DNA of 43,093 nucleotides, from assembly GCA_024637045.1 (NCBI GenBank), contig JAGXFX010000012.1, positions 1 through 43,093 on the forward strand. The letters run 5' to 3'. The notes below the pieces were generated by a model. That model was not told the origin of the DNA. It searched no databases and saw only the letters and a program-made list of their open reading frames with translations. Shown here one piece after another: positions 16,545-26,064 of the stretch. Positions within the stretch are counted from its first letter, which is position 1; every line of letters begins with the position of its first letter. Both the position numbers and the translations under genes were made by a program. Source of the stretch: Soehngenia sp. Lineage in GTDB: Bacteria > Bacillota > Clostridia > Tissierellales > Tissierellaceae.

Positions 16545-18008
16545 TTATTTGATTTCTGCTCGCTTAGCAATAGCTCTAGCATTAATATCTTTCCAAATTC
16601 CTGCATTCTTGATTCCTAGTTTATCTGGATCAAATATTGGGTCAAGACCCTCCTTAAGTTGAGTCTCGTAGTCTTTAAGAACAAGGAAAGCTGGTTTTTG
16701 AAGTAATAGGATAGCTATGATATTCAACCATGCCATCATACCAACACCAACGTCACCCCAAGCCCATACAGAACCAACTGTACTGATAGTTCCATAGAAT
16801 ACAGATCCTAGGAAAATAATTCTTGTTATTGTAATTACTGTCTGTCTAGTTTTTTCTTTGTTAAACAAGTATCCTATACCTACCTCTGCGTAGTAACCAT
16901 ATGCAAGAAGAGTGGTTAAAGCAAAGAAGAATATAGCCAATGCAACGAATGCAGAACCGAATCCAGGAATAAATGAGTCAACTGCAGCTTGTGTAAACGC
17001 TGGACCATATTCTACTCCAGGAAGTCCTTCAAATAACAATGCATCTCCGTCATATGTGTTATAGCTTCCTGTAATAAGAATCATGAAAGCAGTTGCGGAA
17101 CATACAAACAGTGTGTCAAAGTATACTGAGAATGCTTGTACAAGACCTTGCTTAGCAGGGTGAGAAACCTCAGCAGCTGCGGCAGCCATAGGACCAGTAC
17201 CTTGACCAGCTTCGTTTGAGTAAATACCACGTTTAACTCCCCATGATATTGCCATACCCAGGATACCAGCAAATGCTTGATTTGCACCAAATGCACTACC
17301 GACAATAAGAGCAAATACTCTTGGTACTTCTGATAGATTGAATAAAATCATTATTAATGCGATAAGCATATAACCGATAGCCATAAATGGCACGATCATT
17401 TCTGCTGCTCTACCGATACGCTTGATACCACCAAATAGTATTGCAGCCAACAACACAACTATTATACCACCTGTGATCATTGGTCCAATGCCAAATGCGT
17501 TTTCAACACTTACAGCGATTGAATTGGATTGAATTCCTGGTAGGAATAAACCCATTGCAATAACTGTTGAAACTGCAAAAGCGATAGCATACCATTTCAT
17601 GCCAAGACCCTTTTCTATGAAGTACATAGGGCCTCCTTTGTATACGCCGTCAACTTCTTGCTTGTATACCTGAGCCAAAGCTGACTCTACAAATGCTGAA
17701 CCTGCGCCAAGGAATGCGATAACCCACATCCAGAAAATGGCTCCGGGACCACCCATTGCTATAGCCGTAGCAACACCGGCTATGTTACCAGTACCTACAC
17801 GACCTGCTACTGCAAGCGCAAAAGCCTGGAATGATGTTACACCTTGGTCAGATGCTTCTCCACCAAATAGCAAACGAACCATTGCTTTGATGTGACGGAC
17901 CTGAAGGAAGCGAGTTCTTATTGAAAAATAAAGACCGGCTCCAAGGCAAAGATAGATTAATGCATTACTCCAAATAATACCGTTAAGAAAGTTTACCAAT
18001 TGATCCAT
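16545..18008 (-). CDS. Alanine/glycine:Na+ symporter (AGCS family)
   Basis: This 487-residue membrane protein with about eleven helices belongs to the AGCS (AlsT/DagA) family. Marks are SFQAFALAVAGRVGTGNIAG, MGGPGAIFWMWVIAFLGAGS, FVESALAQVYK, GGPMYFIEKGLG and ISWGVKRGIYSNEAGQGTGP. It imports alanine or glycine with sodium at the cytoplasmic membrane. The ATG at 18008 has AGGAGGG eight bases upstream. It is transcribed alone from a sigma-A promoter at 18070-18099, which contains an imperfect inverted repeat. Confidence 0.95.
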   Translation of the reverse strand: MDQLVNFLNGIIWSNALIYLCLGAGLYFSIRTRFLQVRHIKAMVRLLFGGEASDQGVTSFQAFALAVAGRVGTGNIAGVATAIAMGGPGAIFWMWVIAFLGAGSAFVESALAQVYKQEVDGVYKGGPMYFIEKGLGMKWYAIAFAVSTVIAMGLFLPGIQSNSIAVSVENAFGIGPMITGGIIVVLLAAILFGGIKRIGRAAEMIVPFMAIGYMLIALIMILFNLSEVPRVFALIVGSAFGANQAFAGILGMAISWGVKRGIYSNEAGQGTGPMAAAAAEVSHPAKQGLVQAFSVYFDTLFVCSATAFMILITGSYNTYDGDALLFEGLPGVEYGPAFTQAAVDSFIPGFGSAFVALAIFFFALTTLLAYGYYAEVGIGYLFNKEKTRQTVITITRIIFLGSVFYGTISTVGSVWAWGDVGVGMMAWLNIIAILLLQKPAFLVLKDYETQLKEGLDPIFDPDKLGIKNAGIWKDINARAIAKRAEIK

Positions 18009-18069
18009 TCATAAATCCCTCCTATTTCATTTAGTTTTTATGTAATTTTTAAGTAAATTACATGTTCAA

Positions 18070-18099
18070 ATTATACTACATGAACGTAATATAAGGCAA
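18070..18099 (-). promoter_or_regulatory. Promoter of the AGCS symporter gene
   Basis: On the minus strand TTGCCT (18099-18094), an 18-base spacer and TATAAT (18075-18070) form a good sigma-A promoter. ACATG/CATGT half-sites at about 18060-18083 flank the -10, so an operator is possible. Confidence 0.55.
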
Positions 18100-18411
18100 G
18101 CGATTTCATAGAAAATTCTCAACATTATAAATAGTTAATTTCATGTCAAGATAAATACAATGTGTACCACAGAATAAAATACTCATCTATTTAAGAGTAT
18201 CAAGAGAAATATCGTAAATTGTATGGCTTCTTTTTTTTATCCAGGTTTAATTTATAAGTCTGGGTTTTTGAAATTGTGAACATAAGTTATTATATTTCAA
18301 TCTTAAACTTCCTTGTTACACAATGTCCACCATGGTACAATGAAGGCCAGGAACGAAAAATTGAAATGATTTCAAAAAGACCTAGACCATTACAGAAATG
18401 AGTGGATAATA
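18100..18411. other. Divergent intergenic stretch with a terminator-like hairpin
   Basis: No gene is seen. A 9-bp stem with two wobbles (CCAGGTTTA at about 18241-18249 pairing with TAAGTCTGG) is followed by GTTTTTG on the plus strand, although no plus-strand gene lies upstream. The deacetylase gene begins with only a weak binding site before 18412. Confidence 0.35.
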
Positions 18412-19500
18412 ATGATAAAAAAAGCAATTATACTATTTATGATAGCAACTTTGATGGCAGGGTGTTCACAGGCTGAAACATCGAATTTTGAACAGGATGA
18501 GCCAGTTGAGCAGGTCCAAGCTGAAGTAGTTGAAGAAGTTGAGGAGGAAATAATTGAGGAGCAGGAAGAAGAGCCTGTAGATCCCAAGGAAAAAATAGAC
18601 TTGACTTTGGAGCCAAATGAATCTGGAAGAATTATGGTGTTGATGTATCACAACATTGGCGAAGAGGAAGAGGAGTGGACAAGAACTCCTGAAAACTTCA
18701 AAAAGGATCTTCAGATACTTTATGACAAGGGATACAGACCAATCAGCTTAAGAGATTATGCAACAGGTAATATAACAACTCCACAGGGATATACACCGAT
18801 TGTTATAACCTTTGATGACGGCAACAAGAATAATTTTGAGTTTCTGGAAGACGGGACTGTGAATGAAAACTCAGCAGTGGCAATTTTAGTAGATTTCCAC
18901 AAGAAAAACACTGACTTTGAACCTGCAACCACCTTTTTCCTTACAGGAGATGTGCCATTTGGTCAAAGAGACCTTATAAGTAAAAAATTCAACTTCCTTA
19001 TAGAAAACGGAATGGATATTGGTAACCATTCAAAAAATCATGCCAATTTTACAGAAGCATCATCAGAATTGCTGCAAAAGGAAATCGGAGAACAGATTCA
19101 GTATCTGGAAAGTTTTGTAGAAGCGGATGATTATAAGGTTAACACAATAGCTCTGCCTTATGGAACCCGACCAAAAGATGAAACAAAGACACAATATCTT
19201 AAAAATGGGAGTTATAATGATATTCCCTATGAGAATATTGCAATCTTGAATGTAGGCTGGAATCCAGGCTACTCACCTTATGACAACAAGTTCAATTCTG
19301 AAAGCATTCCAAGAATAAGAGCCAGTGAAATGAAGGTTGATAATGTTGGAATGTACAACTACCTTGAGTATTTTGACAATAATCCTGACGAACGATTTAT
19401 CAGCGATGGAAACGCGGATATTGTAACAGTACCAGAAGGTAAACAGGAACTTATAAAATCTGATGAAACCAAGGAAGTATATATCTACGACAAAAAATAA
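18412..19500 (+). CDS. Polysaccharide deacetylase lipoprotein (NodB domain)
   Basis: The 362-residue protein has a lipoprotein signal with lipobox LMAGC (Cys18), an acidic Glu/Val linker (about 25-60), and a NodB-type carbohydrate esterase 4 domain (about 70-300): VLMYHNIG, ITFDDGNKNN with the catalytic and metal-binding Asp pair, and GNHSKNHANF with the HxxxH metal ligands. It probably removes N-acetyl groups from peptidoglycan or a surface glycan outside the membrane. The next gene starts 20 bases later and is also a glycan-directed lipoprotein, so the two form an operon. Confidence 0.88.
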   Translation: MIKKAIILFMIATLMAGCSQAETSNFEQDEPVEQVQAEVVEEVEEEIIEEQEEEPVDPKEKIDLTLEPNESGRIMVLMYHNIGEEEEEWTRTPENFKKDLQILYDKGYRPISLRDYATGNITTPQGYTPIVITFDDGNKNNFEFLEDGTVNENSAVAILVDFHKKNTDFEPATTFFLTGDVPFGQRDLISKKFNFLIENGMDIGNHSKNHANFTEASSELLQKEIGEQIQYLESFVEADDYKVNTIALPYGTRPKDETKTQYLKNGSYNDIPYENIAILNVGWNPGYSPYDNKFNSESIPRIRASEMKVDNVGMYNYLEYFDNNPDERFISDGNADIVTVPEGKQELIKSDETKEVYIYDKK

Positions 19501-19519
19501 TACATGAAGAGGTGGACCG

Positions 19520-21268
19520 TTGAAAAAGAGCAATTTTATTTTATTATTGATTATACTTGCATTTTCACTCTTAACAGGATGCGCAGCAAAACCACAGGAG
19601 CCTGAGGATAACGCCCAGGAGTTGGAGGAAGTAGTTGAAGCAGAGGAAATACCTGAAGAAGAGGAAATAAGTGAAGATGATAGGAGAAAAGCACTTCTTG
19701 AAGAAAGAGAAGTCCTTGAGGAAATAAGAAAAGAAGAAATGGGCGAATTCTATGTTCCATTACCTCCATTAGATGAAAAAAATGAGCTACAAACTGAAAA
19801 AGCAAAGGCTCTTTATCTTACAGGAAACGTTGCAGGCTTTCAGTTTCAGCACGAGGACATAGATTATTATGCTGATTATATTCTAGCATTGAGCGGAAAA
19901 TCAGGTGAGACTCCTGATTCATCACGCTTGGATCAGGTTAACAAGCTTGAAATAGTTTTAGGGATTGCTAAGGCATCAGAAATCAATTCAGTGGTAATCG
20001 ATATAAAAAATGACAATGGTCTTATCACATGGGAAAGCGACCTTGAAATAGTTAATCAGGTGGGATCAAGTATAAATCCACCATTTAAAAACTATGGGCC
20101 ATTAATGGAATATCTGGAGGAAAATGAAATATATACGATAGCCAGGGTAGTAGCCTTCAAGGATCCAATCTTTGCAGGAAAAAACCCTAACCATGCAATA
20201 CTACTTAAAGAAGGTGGAGTGTACCTCGATAATGCTGGAGAATCATGGGTTAACCCATTTGATCAGTATGTTTGGGACTATGTTGTAGCAGTTTCCAAGG
20301 AAGCTGCATTAAGAGGCTTTGATGAAATTCAATACGACTATATAAGGTTTCCTGATAACGCCAAGTATTACAATCCCATAACAGAATTTCCGGGAAGAAA
20401 TGACAGAGATAAGGATGAGGGAATAGAAGACTTTCTGACATATGCAAAAAGGGAACTGGAGCCTTACAATGTTCACCTTTCAGCAGATGTGTTTGGTTTT
20501 ATAACTCATTCCTGGGATGACAAACCTGAAGATATCGGACAAACATGGAGAAAAATGGCCAATAAAGTTGACTATATATGTCCAATGATATATCCAAGTC
20601 ATTATGGAACCGGAGTATATGGATTTGATGTTCCGGACAGATATCCGTATGAAGTATCAAGAATTTCCGTCATGGAAGCAATTGAGAGAAATGCTGCACA
20701 GAAGGAACCTGCGATAATTAGACCTTGGTTTCAGGGATTCACGGCATCCTGGGTTAGAGGTAATATAAAGTACGATGAAAAGGCAATTTCAGATCAGATG
20801 GTTGCAGCTGCTGAACTGGGAGTGGACGAGTATATTGTCTGGAGTGCCGGTAACAATTACACTCCACTGAGCTTCTTTTATCAAGACAGAATAGATGAAT
20901 CAATCAGGAAAGAAGGCCACGATATAATGGACAGAACTCCTGAAATGACTCTTGATAGATTCCTAAAGGCTGAAAGGAGTACAAGATACACTCATCTCTA
21001 CCTTTTGACTCCAATTGAGGAGCGCTTGGAGGACTATGATCAATTCGTTGCTGAATACCAGAAGACAAATCCTGTTCTTGAAAGCTTCAGTATAAATGAT
21101 GTATCAGAGATTGCAGATAATAAATTCAAAGCTACTGTCGATGTATCATATAAATCAGACATTGGAATATTTACCAAAGAAAGTGCTGAGTTTATCATTT
21201 TCGAGGAAAACGAAGTATTCAAAGTAAGCAAACCTGAAATTGAATGGGTAGAGGAAACAGTAGAATAA
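19520..21268 (+). CDS. Putative glycoside hydrolase lipoprotein (DUF4015)
   Basis: The 582-residue protein has a lipobox LLTGC (Cys21), a long acidic and probably coiled linker (about 25-80), and a DUF4015 TIM-barrel-like domain (about 90-430) with SVVIDIKNDNGLITWES, ARVVAFKDP, FDEIQYDYIRFPD and LSADVFGFITHSWDD. DUF4015 is predicted to be a glycosidase; the substrate is unknown. The last 130 residues form a separate beta-rich part. The start is a TTG with AGAGGTGG five bases upstream. It follows the deacetylase and should act with it on an extracellular glycan. Confidence 0.85.
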   Translation: MKKSNFILLLIILAFSLLTGCAAKPQEPEDNAQELEEVVEAEEIPEEEEISEDDRRKALLEEREVLEEIRKEEMGEFYVPLPPLDEKNELQTEKAKALYLTGNVAGFQFQHEDIDYYADYILALSGKSGETPDSSRLDQVNKLEIVLGIAKASEINSVVIDIKNDNGLITWESDLEIVNQVGSSINPPFKNYGPLMEYLEENEIYTIARVVAFKDPIFAGKNPNHAILLKEGGVYLDNAGESWVNPFDQYVWDYVVAVSKEAALRGFDEIQYDYIRFPDNAKYYNPITEFPGRNDRDKDEGIEDFLTYAKRELEPYNVHLSADVFGFITHSWDDKPEDIGQTWRKMANKVDYICPMIYPSHYGTGVYGFDVPDRYPYEVSRISVMEAIERNAAQKEPAIIRPWFQGFTASWVRGNIKYDEKAISDQMVAAAELGVDEYIVWSAGNNYTPLSFFYQDRIDESIRKEGHDIMDRTPEMTLDRFLKAERSTRYTHLYLLTPIEERLEDYDQFVAEYQKTNPVLESFSINDVSEIADNKFKATVDVSYKSDIGIFTKESAEFIIFEENEVFKVSKPEIEWVEETVE

Positions 21269-21271
21269 GGA

Positions 21272-21325
21272 AAAAGAAAGTCTGTAAAGACCAGAAAGTG
21301 GTTTTTTACAGACTTTCTTTTTATT
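21272..21325. terminator. Bidirectional terminator
   Basis: A 17-bp stem (AAAAGAAAGTCTGTAAA at 21272-21288 with 21305-21321) has A on one side and T on the other. It serves both the DUF4015 gene and the convergent SLC13 gene. Confidence 0.85.
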
Positions 21326-23111
21326 ATAATGGCCACACAAAAAGTATCATAGGGGCACCAACCATAACAAGAAGAATTGTAAGAGGCAGCCCAAGGTGCC
21401 AGTAATCGGTGAACTTGTATCCACCAGGACCCATAACAAGCATATTCGTCTGGTGACCTATTGGAGTCATAAATGCTGCTGATGCTGCCACTGAAACGCT
21501 CATAAGGTATGGATCCGGAGAAACTTCTGTAGCGATAGCAATGCTTAGGGCTATAGGGCCCATCAAGATTGCCGTTGCAGATGTACTGATCAGGTTTGCA
21601 AGAGTTATCGTAAGAATCATCAATAAGCCTATCATTAGTGTTGGTGATAATACAGAGGATGCCTTTAAAAGAATATTGGCAATTGAATCTGAACCTCCAG
21701 TGCTCTGTAGTGCACCTCCCAGTGGTATTAGCGAACCCAGCATAATGATGGAAGGCCATTCTATTGCGTCGTAGAATTCCCTTGGGGTCAGAATTCGGAA
21801 TAAAACCAGTGCAGTTGCTGCAAATACGAAGGATACCTGTACAGGGAATACTCCAGTTGTTGTCAGAACAACTGAGAAGGCGAACAATCCAGCCGTGAAA
21901 TATAACTTCCACTTTGACCTGTCGGGGTATATTTCAACACCTCTCTCGGCAAGAGGTAGACAACCAAGCTTAGAGTAAATATCCTTAAGGATTGAAGTTG
22001 GAGCTTGAATAAGTAGTATATCACCAGCTCTGAAGCTAATGCTTTTTAATCTTTCAACAGAGTATACACCTTTTCTTGATACTGCAACAAGATTGATGCT
22101 GTATCTGTTCCTCAATTTCGTCTCCAATGCAGTTCGTCCAACAATGGGTGAGTCATCCCTTAAAACAACTTCCACAAGAGCCGTATCTCTTGACTTAATC
22201 AAGGATTCATCAATTACCAAACTCTTCTTGGTACCTTTTAAAAGAACCCTTGTTTTATCTATCAAGTCTGCGAGGTCCTGTGATAGGGCCTTTATAATAA
22301 GAATATCATCTGGTACCAGGATTTCCCTTGGTCCTGGAGCAACTATCTTCTGATCGTTTCTAATAATGCTAAGAACAACTATATCAAGCTTATAGACTTT
22401 GTTTATGTCCATCATTGGCTTACCAACGAGTTTGCTGGACTCTACAACTTGTATTTCAGAGAGATAATCGCCGATATTGAAAAGTTGGTCAACGCCCACG
22501 GTCTTTCTCTTTGGAATGAGCTTACCACCTAAAAGGACCATTAATCCGATACCCAGTATGGTTACGGTCAGTCCTACTGGAGCAAAGTCGAAAAAACCGA
22601 AGGGTTCAAGACCATAACCTTTACGGTAGGAGGATATTATTAAGTTAGGTGGAGTACCGATTTCTGTCATCATCCCTCCCAATAAGGCTGAAAATGCAAG
22701 TGGCATAAGTATCCTTGAAGGAGAAAATTTATGCTCCCTTGCTACCTTGATTGCAACAGGTAGAACAAGTGCCAGTGCACCGATATTGTTCATAAAACCC
22801 GATAAAAGTGCAGTAATCATCATAAGCTTGGTCATTATTACAGATGAAGACCGACTTTTTTTATTAAGAGCGGCAACAATATGATCAATCACACCTGTTT
22901 TAACGAGCCCACTGCTTATTACAAGAACAGCAGCAACTGTTATTATCGCGGGATGACTGAATCCTGAAAACGCATCCTCTGGACTTATTACACCTGAAAA
23001 TATTAGGACAACGAGCCCACCGAGTGATACAAAGTCATATCTAATTCTCCCGTCAATGAAAAATATAAGAATAAGTACAATAATTGAGAAAACTACTATC
23101 TGCTCATACAT
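21324..23111 (-). CDS. SLC13-family anion permease with two TrkA-C domains
   Basis: The 595-residue protein has two membrane halves (about residues 1-190 and 400-595) around two tandem RCK/TrkA-C ligand domains (about 210-290 and 300-385). GFSHPAIITVAAVLVISSGL, MNNIGALALVLPVAI, EIGTPPNLIISS, and the second-half SATAILMGPIALSIA and GHQTNMLVMGPGGYKFTDY are typical. Such proteins carry sulfate or dicarboxylates. The divergent neighbour is a MOT1-type sulfate/molybdate transporter, which favours sulfate (inference). The start ATG at 23111 follows GGAGG. Confidence 0.9.
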   Translation of the reverse strand: MYEQIVVFSIIVLILIFFIDGRIRYDFVSLGGLVVLIFSGVISPEDAFSGFSHPAIITVAAVLVISSGLVKTGVIDHIVAALNKKSRSSSVIMTKLMMITALLSGFMNNIGALALVLPVAIKVAREHKFSPSRILMPLAFSALLGGMMTEIGTPPNLIISSYRKGYGLEPFGFFDFAPVGLTVTILGIGLMVLLGGKLIPKRKTVGVDQLFNIGDYLSEIQVVESSKLVGKPMMDINKVYKLDIVVLSIIRNDQKIVAPGPREILVPDDILIIKALSQDLADLIDKTRVLLKGTKKSLVIDESLIKSRDTALVEVVLRDDSPIVGRTALETKLRNRYSINLVAVSRKGVYSVERLKSISFRAGDILLIQAPTSILKDIYSKLGCLPLAERGVEIYPDRSKWKLYFTAGLFAFSVVLTTTGVFPVQVSFVFAATALVLFRILTPREFYDAIEWPSIIMLGSLIPLGGALQSTGGSDSIANILLKASSVLSPTLMIGLLMILTITLANLISTSATAILMGPIALSIAIATEVSPDPYLMSVSVAASAAFMTPIGHQTNMLVMGPGGYKFTDYWHLGLPLTILLVMVGAPMILFVWPL

Positions 23112-23237
23112 ATTATGACCTCCATCCTGTCGCTATTATAATTATACCACCTGAATCAATCTGTTAACCAAATGGATTTTTTACTTTAAACCCTTAAAAT
23201 ATATGATAGAATCAAAGTATATGAAATTGAACTGGAG

Positions 23238-24326
23238 GTGGACATTATCAGGGAGAAAGATTTTAGATTCACTTTGGATGAAACAGCCGGTGCACTTGGT
23301 GATTTCGGAACATTGCTGCCAATAGTCATCGGTGTTTCTGTTGCAACAGATATGGACCTCTCCAGGATGCTGTTCTTTTTCGCAATAGCTTACATCGGAA
23401 CAGGACTGTACTATAAAATGCCAATGCCAGTAGAACCAATGAAGGTTATAGGTGTAATAGCAATAGCTGAAGGACTTTCATCAGCTGAAATTGCGGGAGC
23501 AGGAATAGGGATGGGAGTAATACTGTTTCTCGTAGGGATTACGGGTCTGATGGATTTTATAAAACGAATAATCCCATTGCCACTTATTAGGGGAATACAA
23601 CTAGGTTTGGCGATGACGCTTTCATGGCAGGCTTTTAAAATGATCTGGCAGGACCCTGTAATGGGAATAATTTCAATCCTGATTGTTTTGGCATACGCTA
23701 AATCTGCTAGACTTGATATATCGGCTCTTGTTGTTTTTGCAATAGGCATAGGAGTCGGAATATGGAGGTTTGGAGTGCCGGAGCTGGCAATTATGACCAT
23801 TCCTGCAGTTGCTTTTCCAGCAGCAGCAGATATTATGTCAGGCTTTGTGAAGGGTACACTTCCACAGATACCTTTAACTATGGGAAATGCAGTCCTTGCA
23901 ACTAGCCTTCTTATTTCAGATCTTCTTGACAGGCAGGTCAAAGAGAAACACCTTCTTTACAGTATGAGTGCAATGTGCATATTTTCAGTTCCATTTGGTG
24001 GATTTCCAATGTGTCATGGAGCTGGAGGACTGGCAGCTCAATACAGATTTGGAGCAAGAACAGGAGGCTCAAATATCATATCTGGAGTTATTCTTTTATT
24101 TGTGGCAGTATTTTTTGCTACTCCAGAATTGGAGCTGATTATTCCTTTCGGAGCTTTAGGTGCATTGCTCTTCTATTCAGGATTGTCTCTATTCAGAACA
24201 TCACAGAAAACTGGGGACATGGTTTTTACATGGATTACAGGAATTGCTGCATTTGTATTTGGGATGACATGGGCATTTCTTGGGATGTTTATTTTTGGGT
24301 TGATAAAAAGCAGAAGAAGGGACTAA
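23238..24326 (+). CDS. MOT1-type sulfate/molybdate transporter
   Basis: This protein of about 360 residues with about ten helices matches the MOT1 branch of the SulP superfamily: ETAGALGDFGTLLPIVIG, MPMPVEPMKVIGVIAIAEG, LGNAVLAT-type TMGNAVLATSLLISDL, and FPMCHGAGGLAAQYRFGART. It takes up molybdate or sulfate. The start is odd: the frame opens with GTG at 23238, but this GTG is itself part of the GGAGGTG binding site (23234-23240). The likely real start is ATT (23244) or ATC (23247), a rare start codon; no in-frame ATG is nearby upstream. Confidence 0.88.
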   Translation: MDIIREKDFRFTLDETAGALGDFGTLLPIVIGVSVATDMDLSRMLFFFAIAYIGTGLYYKMPMPVEPMKVIGVIAIAEGLSSAEIAGAGIGMGVILFLVGITGLMDFIKRIIPLPLIRGIQLGLAMTLSWQAFKMIWQDPVMGIISILIVLAYAKSARLDISALVVFAIGIGVGIWRFGVPELAIMTIPAVAFPAAADIMSGFVKGTLPQIPLTMGNAVLATSLLISDLLDRQVKEKHLLYSMSAMCIFSVPFGGFPMCHGAGGLAAQYRFGARTGGSNIISGVILLFVAVFFATPELELIIPFGALGALLFYSGLSLFRTSQKTGDMVFTWITGIAAFVFGMTWAFLGMFIFGLIKSRRRD

Positions 24327-24360
24327 GAAATTAGTTGGAAGAAGAATGGGGTGGGAGAAT

Positions 24361-26010
24361 ATGAGTTCAACTATATCAAATAGTATTGAAGAAAAACTAA
24401 TTGAATCTAAAAGAATTGCAAATTTGGAGCCAGATTTATCAATGAAGATGTGTACAGAGGCACTAGTCTTGGCCAATAAAGCAGGTTTAACTGAAAAAAT
24501 TGGTGACTGTTATATTGGCATGGCATTTGTTGCAAGAACAAAATCAGATAAGAGTAATATACTGGATTATTCATTCCAAGCTCTTAACGAGTACAAGAAG
24601 GTTAATTCCAGAGAAGGTATAGCAAAAGCCTACAACCTTGTAGGCATAGCATACTTTTACAGTGCCATGTATGAGGAAGCTATAAGATATTTTACAGATG
24701 GGTTAGAACAGATTGAAAAGGATGAAATTTCCAATTTGCATGGAAGCATTCTTAACAATATAGGTGAAGTATACAGGGAATCCAGCATGTATCCTAAGGC
24801 TTTGGAATACTACGAAAAGGCTTATGACATTGCAGTTGATAAGGACCGTAAGTACTATCAGGCAACAATACTTGGGAATATTGGTGAGGTTCACTTGCTT
24901 CAAGATGATCATGACATGGCTCTTGAGTATCTTATGAAATCATTCAATATTCTTACAGAGGGTAATGATCTTGTAAGCATGGGTGAGGTTGCAAACAAGA
25001 TTGGAAAAGCCCAACTAATGATAGGCAATAAGGACACTGCTGAAGAGTATTTTAAGAGATCACTTAGAATACTCGATAAGGTAGAAAATCAGTTCTATAA
25101 AATAGATGTGTTGTCAAACCTGGCGCAGACCAAGGAAGATCCCGAGGAGTCAATCTCACTTTTAAAGGATGCAATATCGACGGCTTTGGGAGTAGGAGCA
25201 AAAAAGAAGCTTAGCGATTTGTATGGGAAAGTGTCTTTGCAATATGAAAATGTTATGGATTATAGGACAGCACTTTCATATCACAAGAAGTTTTTCCTAA
25301 TTAACCAGGAGATTATGAATTCCAACATCAGGAACAAGCTTGAAATTTTGAATGTTGAAATCAAGCAACTTGAAGAACACCAGCGATTAGATCAAATAAA
25401 AAGAACTCTTGAGAAAGACCTTGAGGATAATAGAAAAGAACTTGAAGAGGTCAGAAAAAATAATATTATACTGGAGAAGGAAGCATTTGAGGACGAGCTT
25501 ACAGAAATACCCAACCGAAGAAGTGTAAATCTCCAATTAAAGAGGCTTCTTGCCAACTATATAGGAAAAAGAAACACTCTTGCGGTATTTATGATTGATA
25601 TAGACAATTTCAAAGATTACAACGATAATTGGGGACATAGTGAAGGGGACAATTGTTTGAAAAAAATTGCCGACGAACTCCAGTCAATAGCTGGAAAGAG
25701 AGGAGATCTTGCGGGTAGATACGGTGGTGAGGAATTTGTTTATATTTCCAAGGCTTCATGTTATGAAGAGGCTCTTCAGATCGGAGAAGACATTCGAATG
25801 AGAATCAGTGATTTAGGATTAAAATACGATAAAATCGACACAAATGGGCCAGTAACTGTAAGTGTAGGTGGAGTATTTGGAAGGACGCTTGATTTTACTG
25901 GTTTTTCACAAATCATGGAAATGGCTGACAAGGAATTATATAGATCGAAATCAGAAGGAAGAAATCGCTCAAATGTAATTTTATTCAAAACCAATAATTT
26001 ACCTGACTAA
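24361..26010 (+). CDS. TPR-repeat diguanylate cyclase
   Basis: The protein of about 549 residues has an N-terminal stack of tetratricopeptide repeats (about 10-320; AKAYNLVGIAYFYSAMYEEA, SILNNIGEVYRESSMYPKAL, ATILGNIGEVHLLQDDHDMA), a coiled coil (about 330-385) and a C-terminal GGDEF domain (about 390-545). The active motif is RYGGEEF, with DIDNFKDYNDNWGH for metal and nucleotide. The inhibitory RxxD site is degenerate (KRGD), so product inhibition may be weak. It has no membrane helix. An ATG at 24346 is also possible; I prefer 24361 after GTGGGAG but the choice is uncertain. It lies 34-39 bases after the transporter and before an EAL protein. Confidence 0.88.
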   Translation: MSSTISNSIEEKLIESKRIANLEPDLSMKMCTEALVLANKAGLTEKIGDCYIGMAFVARTKSDKSNILDYSFQALNEYKKVNSREGIAKAYNLVGIAYFYSAMYEEAIRYFTDGLEQIEKDEISNLHGSILNNIGEVYRESSMYPKALEYYEKAYDIAVDKDRKYYQATILGNIGEVHLLQDDHDMALEYLMKSFNILTEGNDLVSMGEVANKIGKAQLMIGNKDTAEEYFKRSLRILDKVENQFYKIDVLSNLAQTKEDPEESISLLKDAISTALGVGAKKKLSDLYGKVSLQYENVMDYRTALSYHKKFFLINQEIMNSNIRNKLEILNVEIKQLEEHQRLDQIKRTLEKDLEDNRKELEEVRKNNIILEKEAFEDELTEIPNRRSVNLQLKRLLANYIGKRNTLAVFMIDIDNFKDYNDNWGHSEGDNCLKKIADELQSIAGKRGDLAGRYGGEEFVYISKASCYEEALQIGEDIRMRISDLGLKYDKIDTNGPVTVSVGGVFGRTLDFTGFSQIMEMADKELYRSKSEGRNRSNVILFKTNNLPD

Positions 26011-26064
26011 AGTGATAGATTGATGGGTATAAAAATCAAAATATGAGCATTGAGGAGAGTTTGT

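Noticed and set aside
21040..21912. 290-codon frame on the minus strand
   Set aside because: It runs antisense to the DUF4015 gene and out of frame through the SLC13 gene, and shows no protein family pattern.
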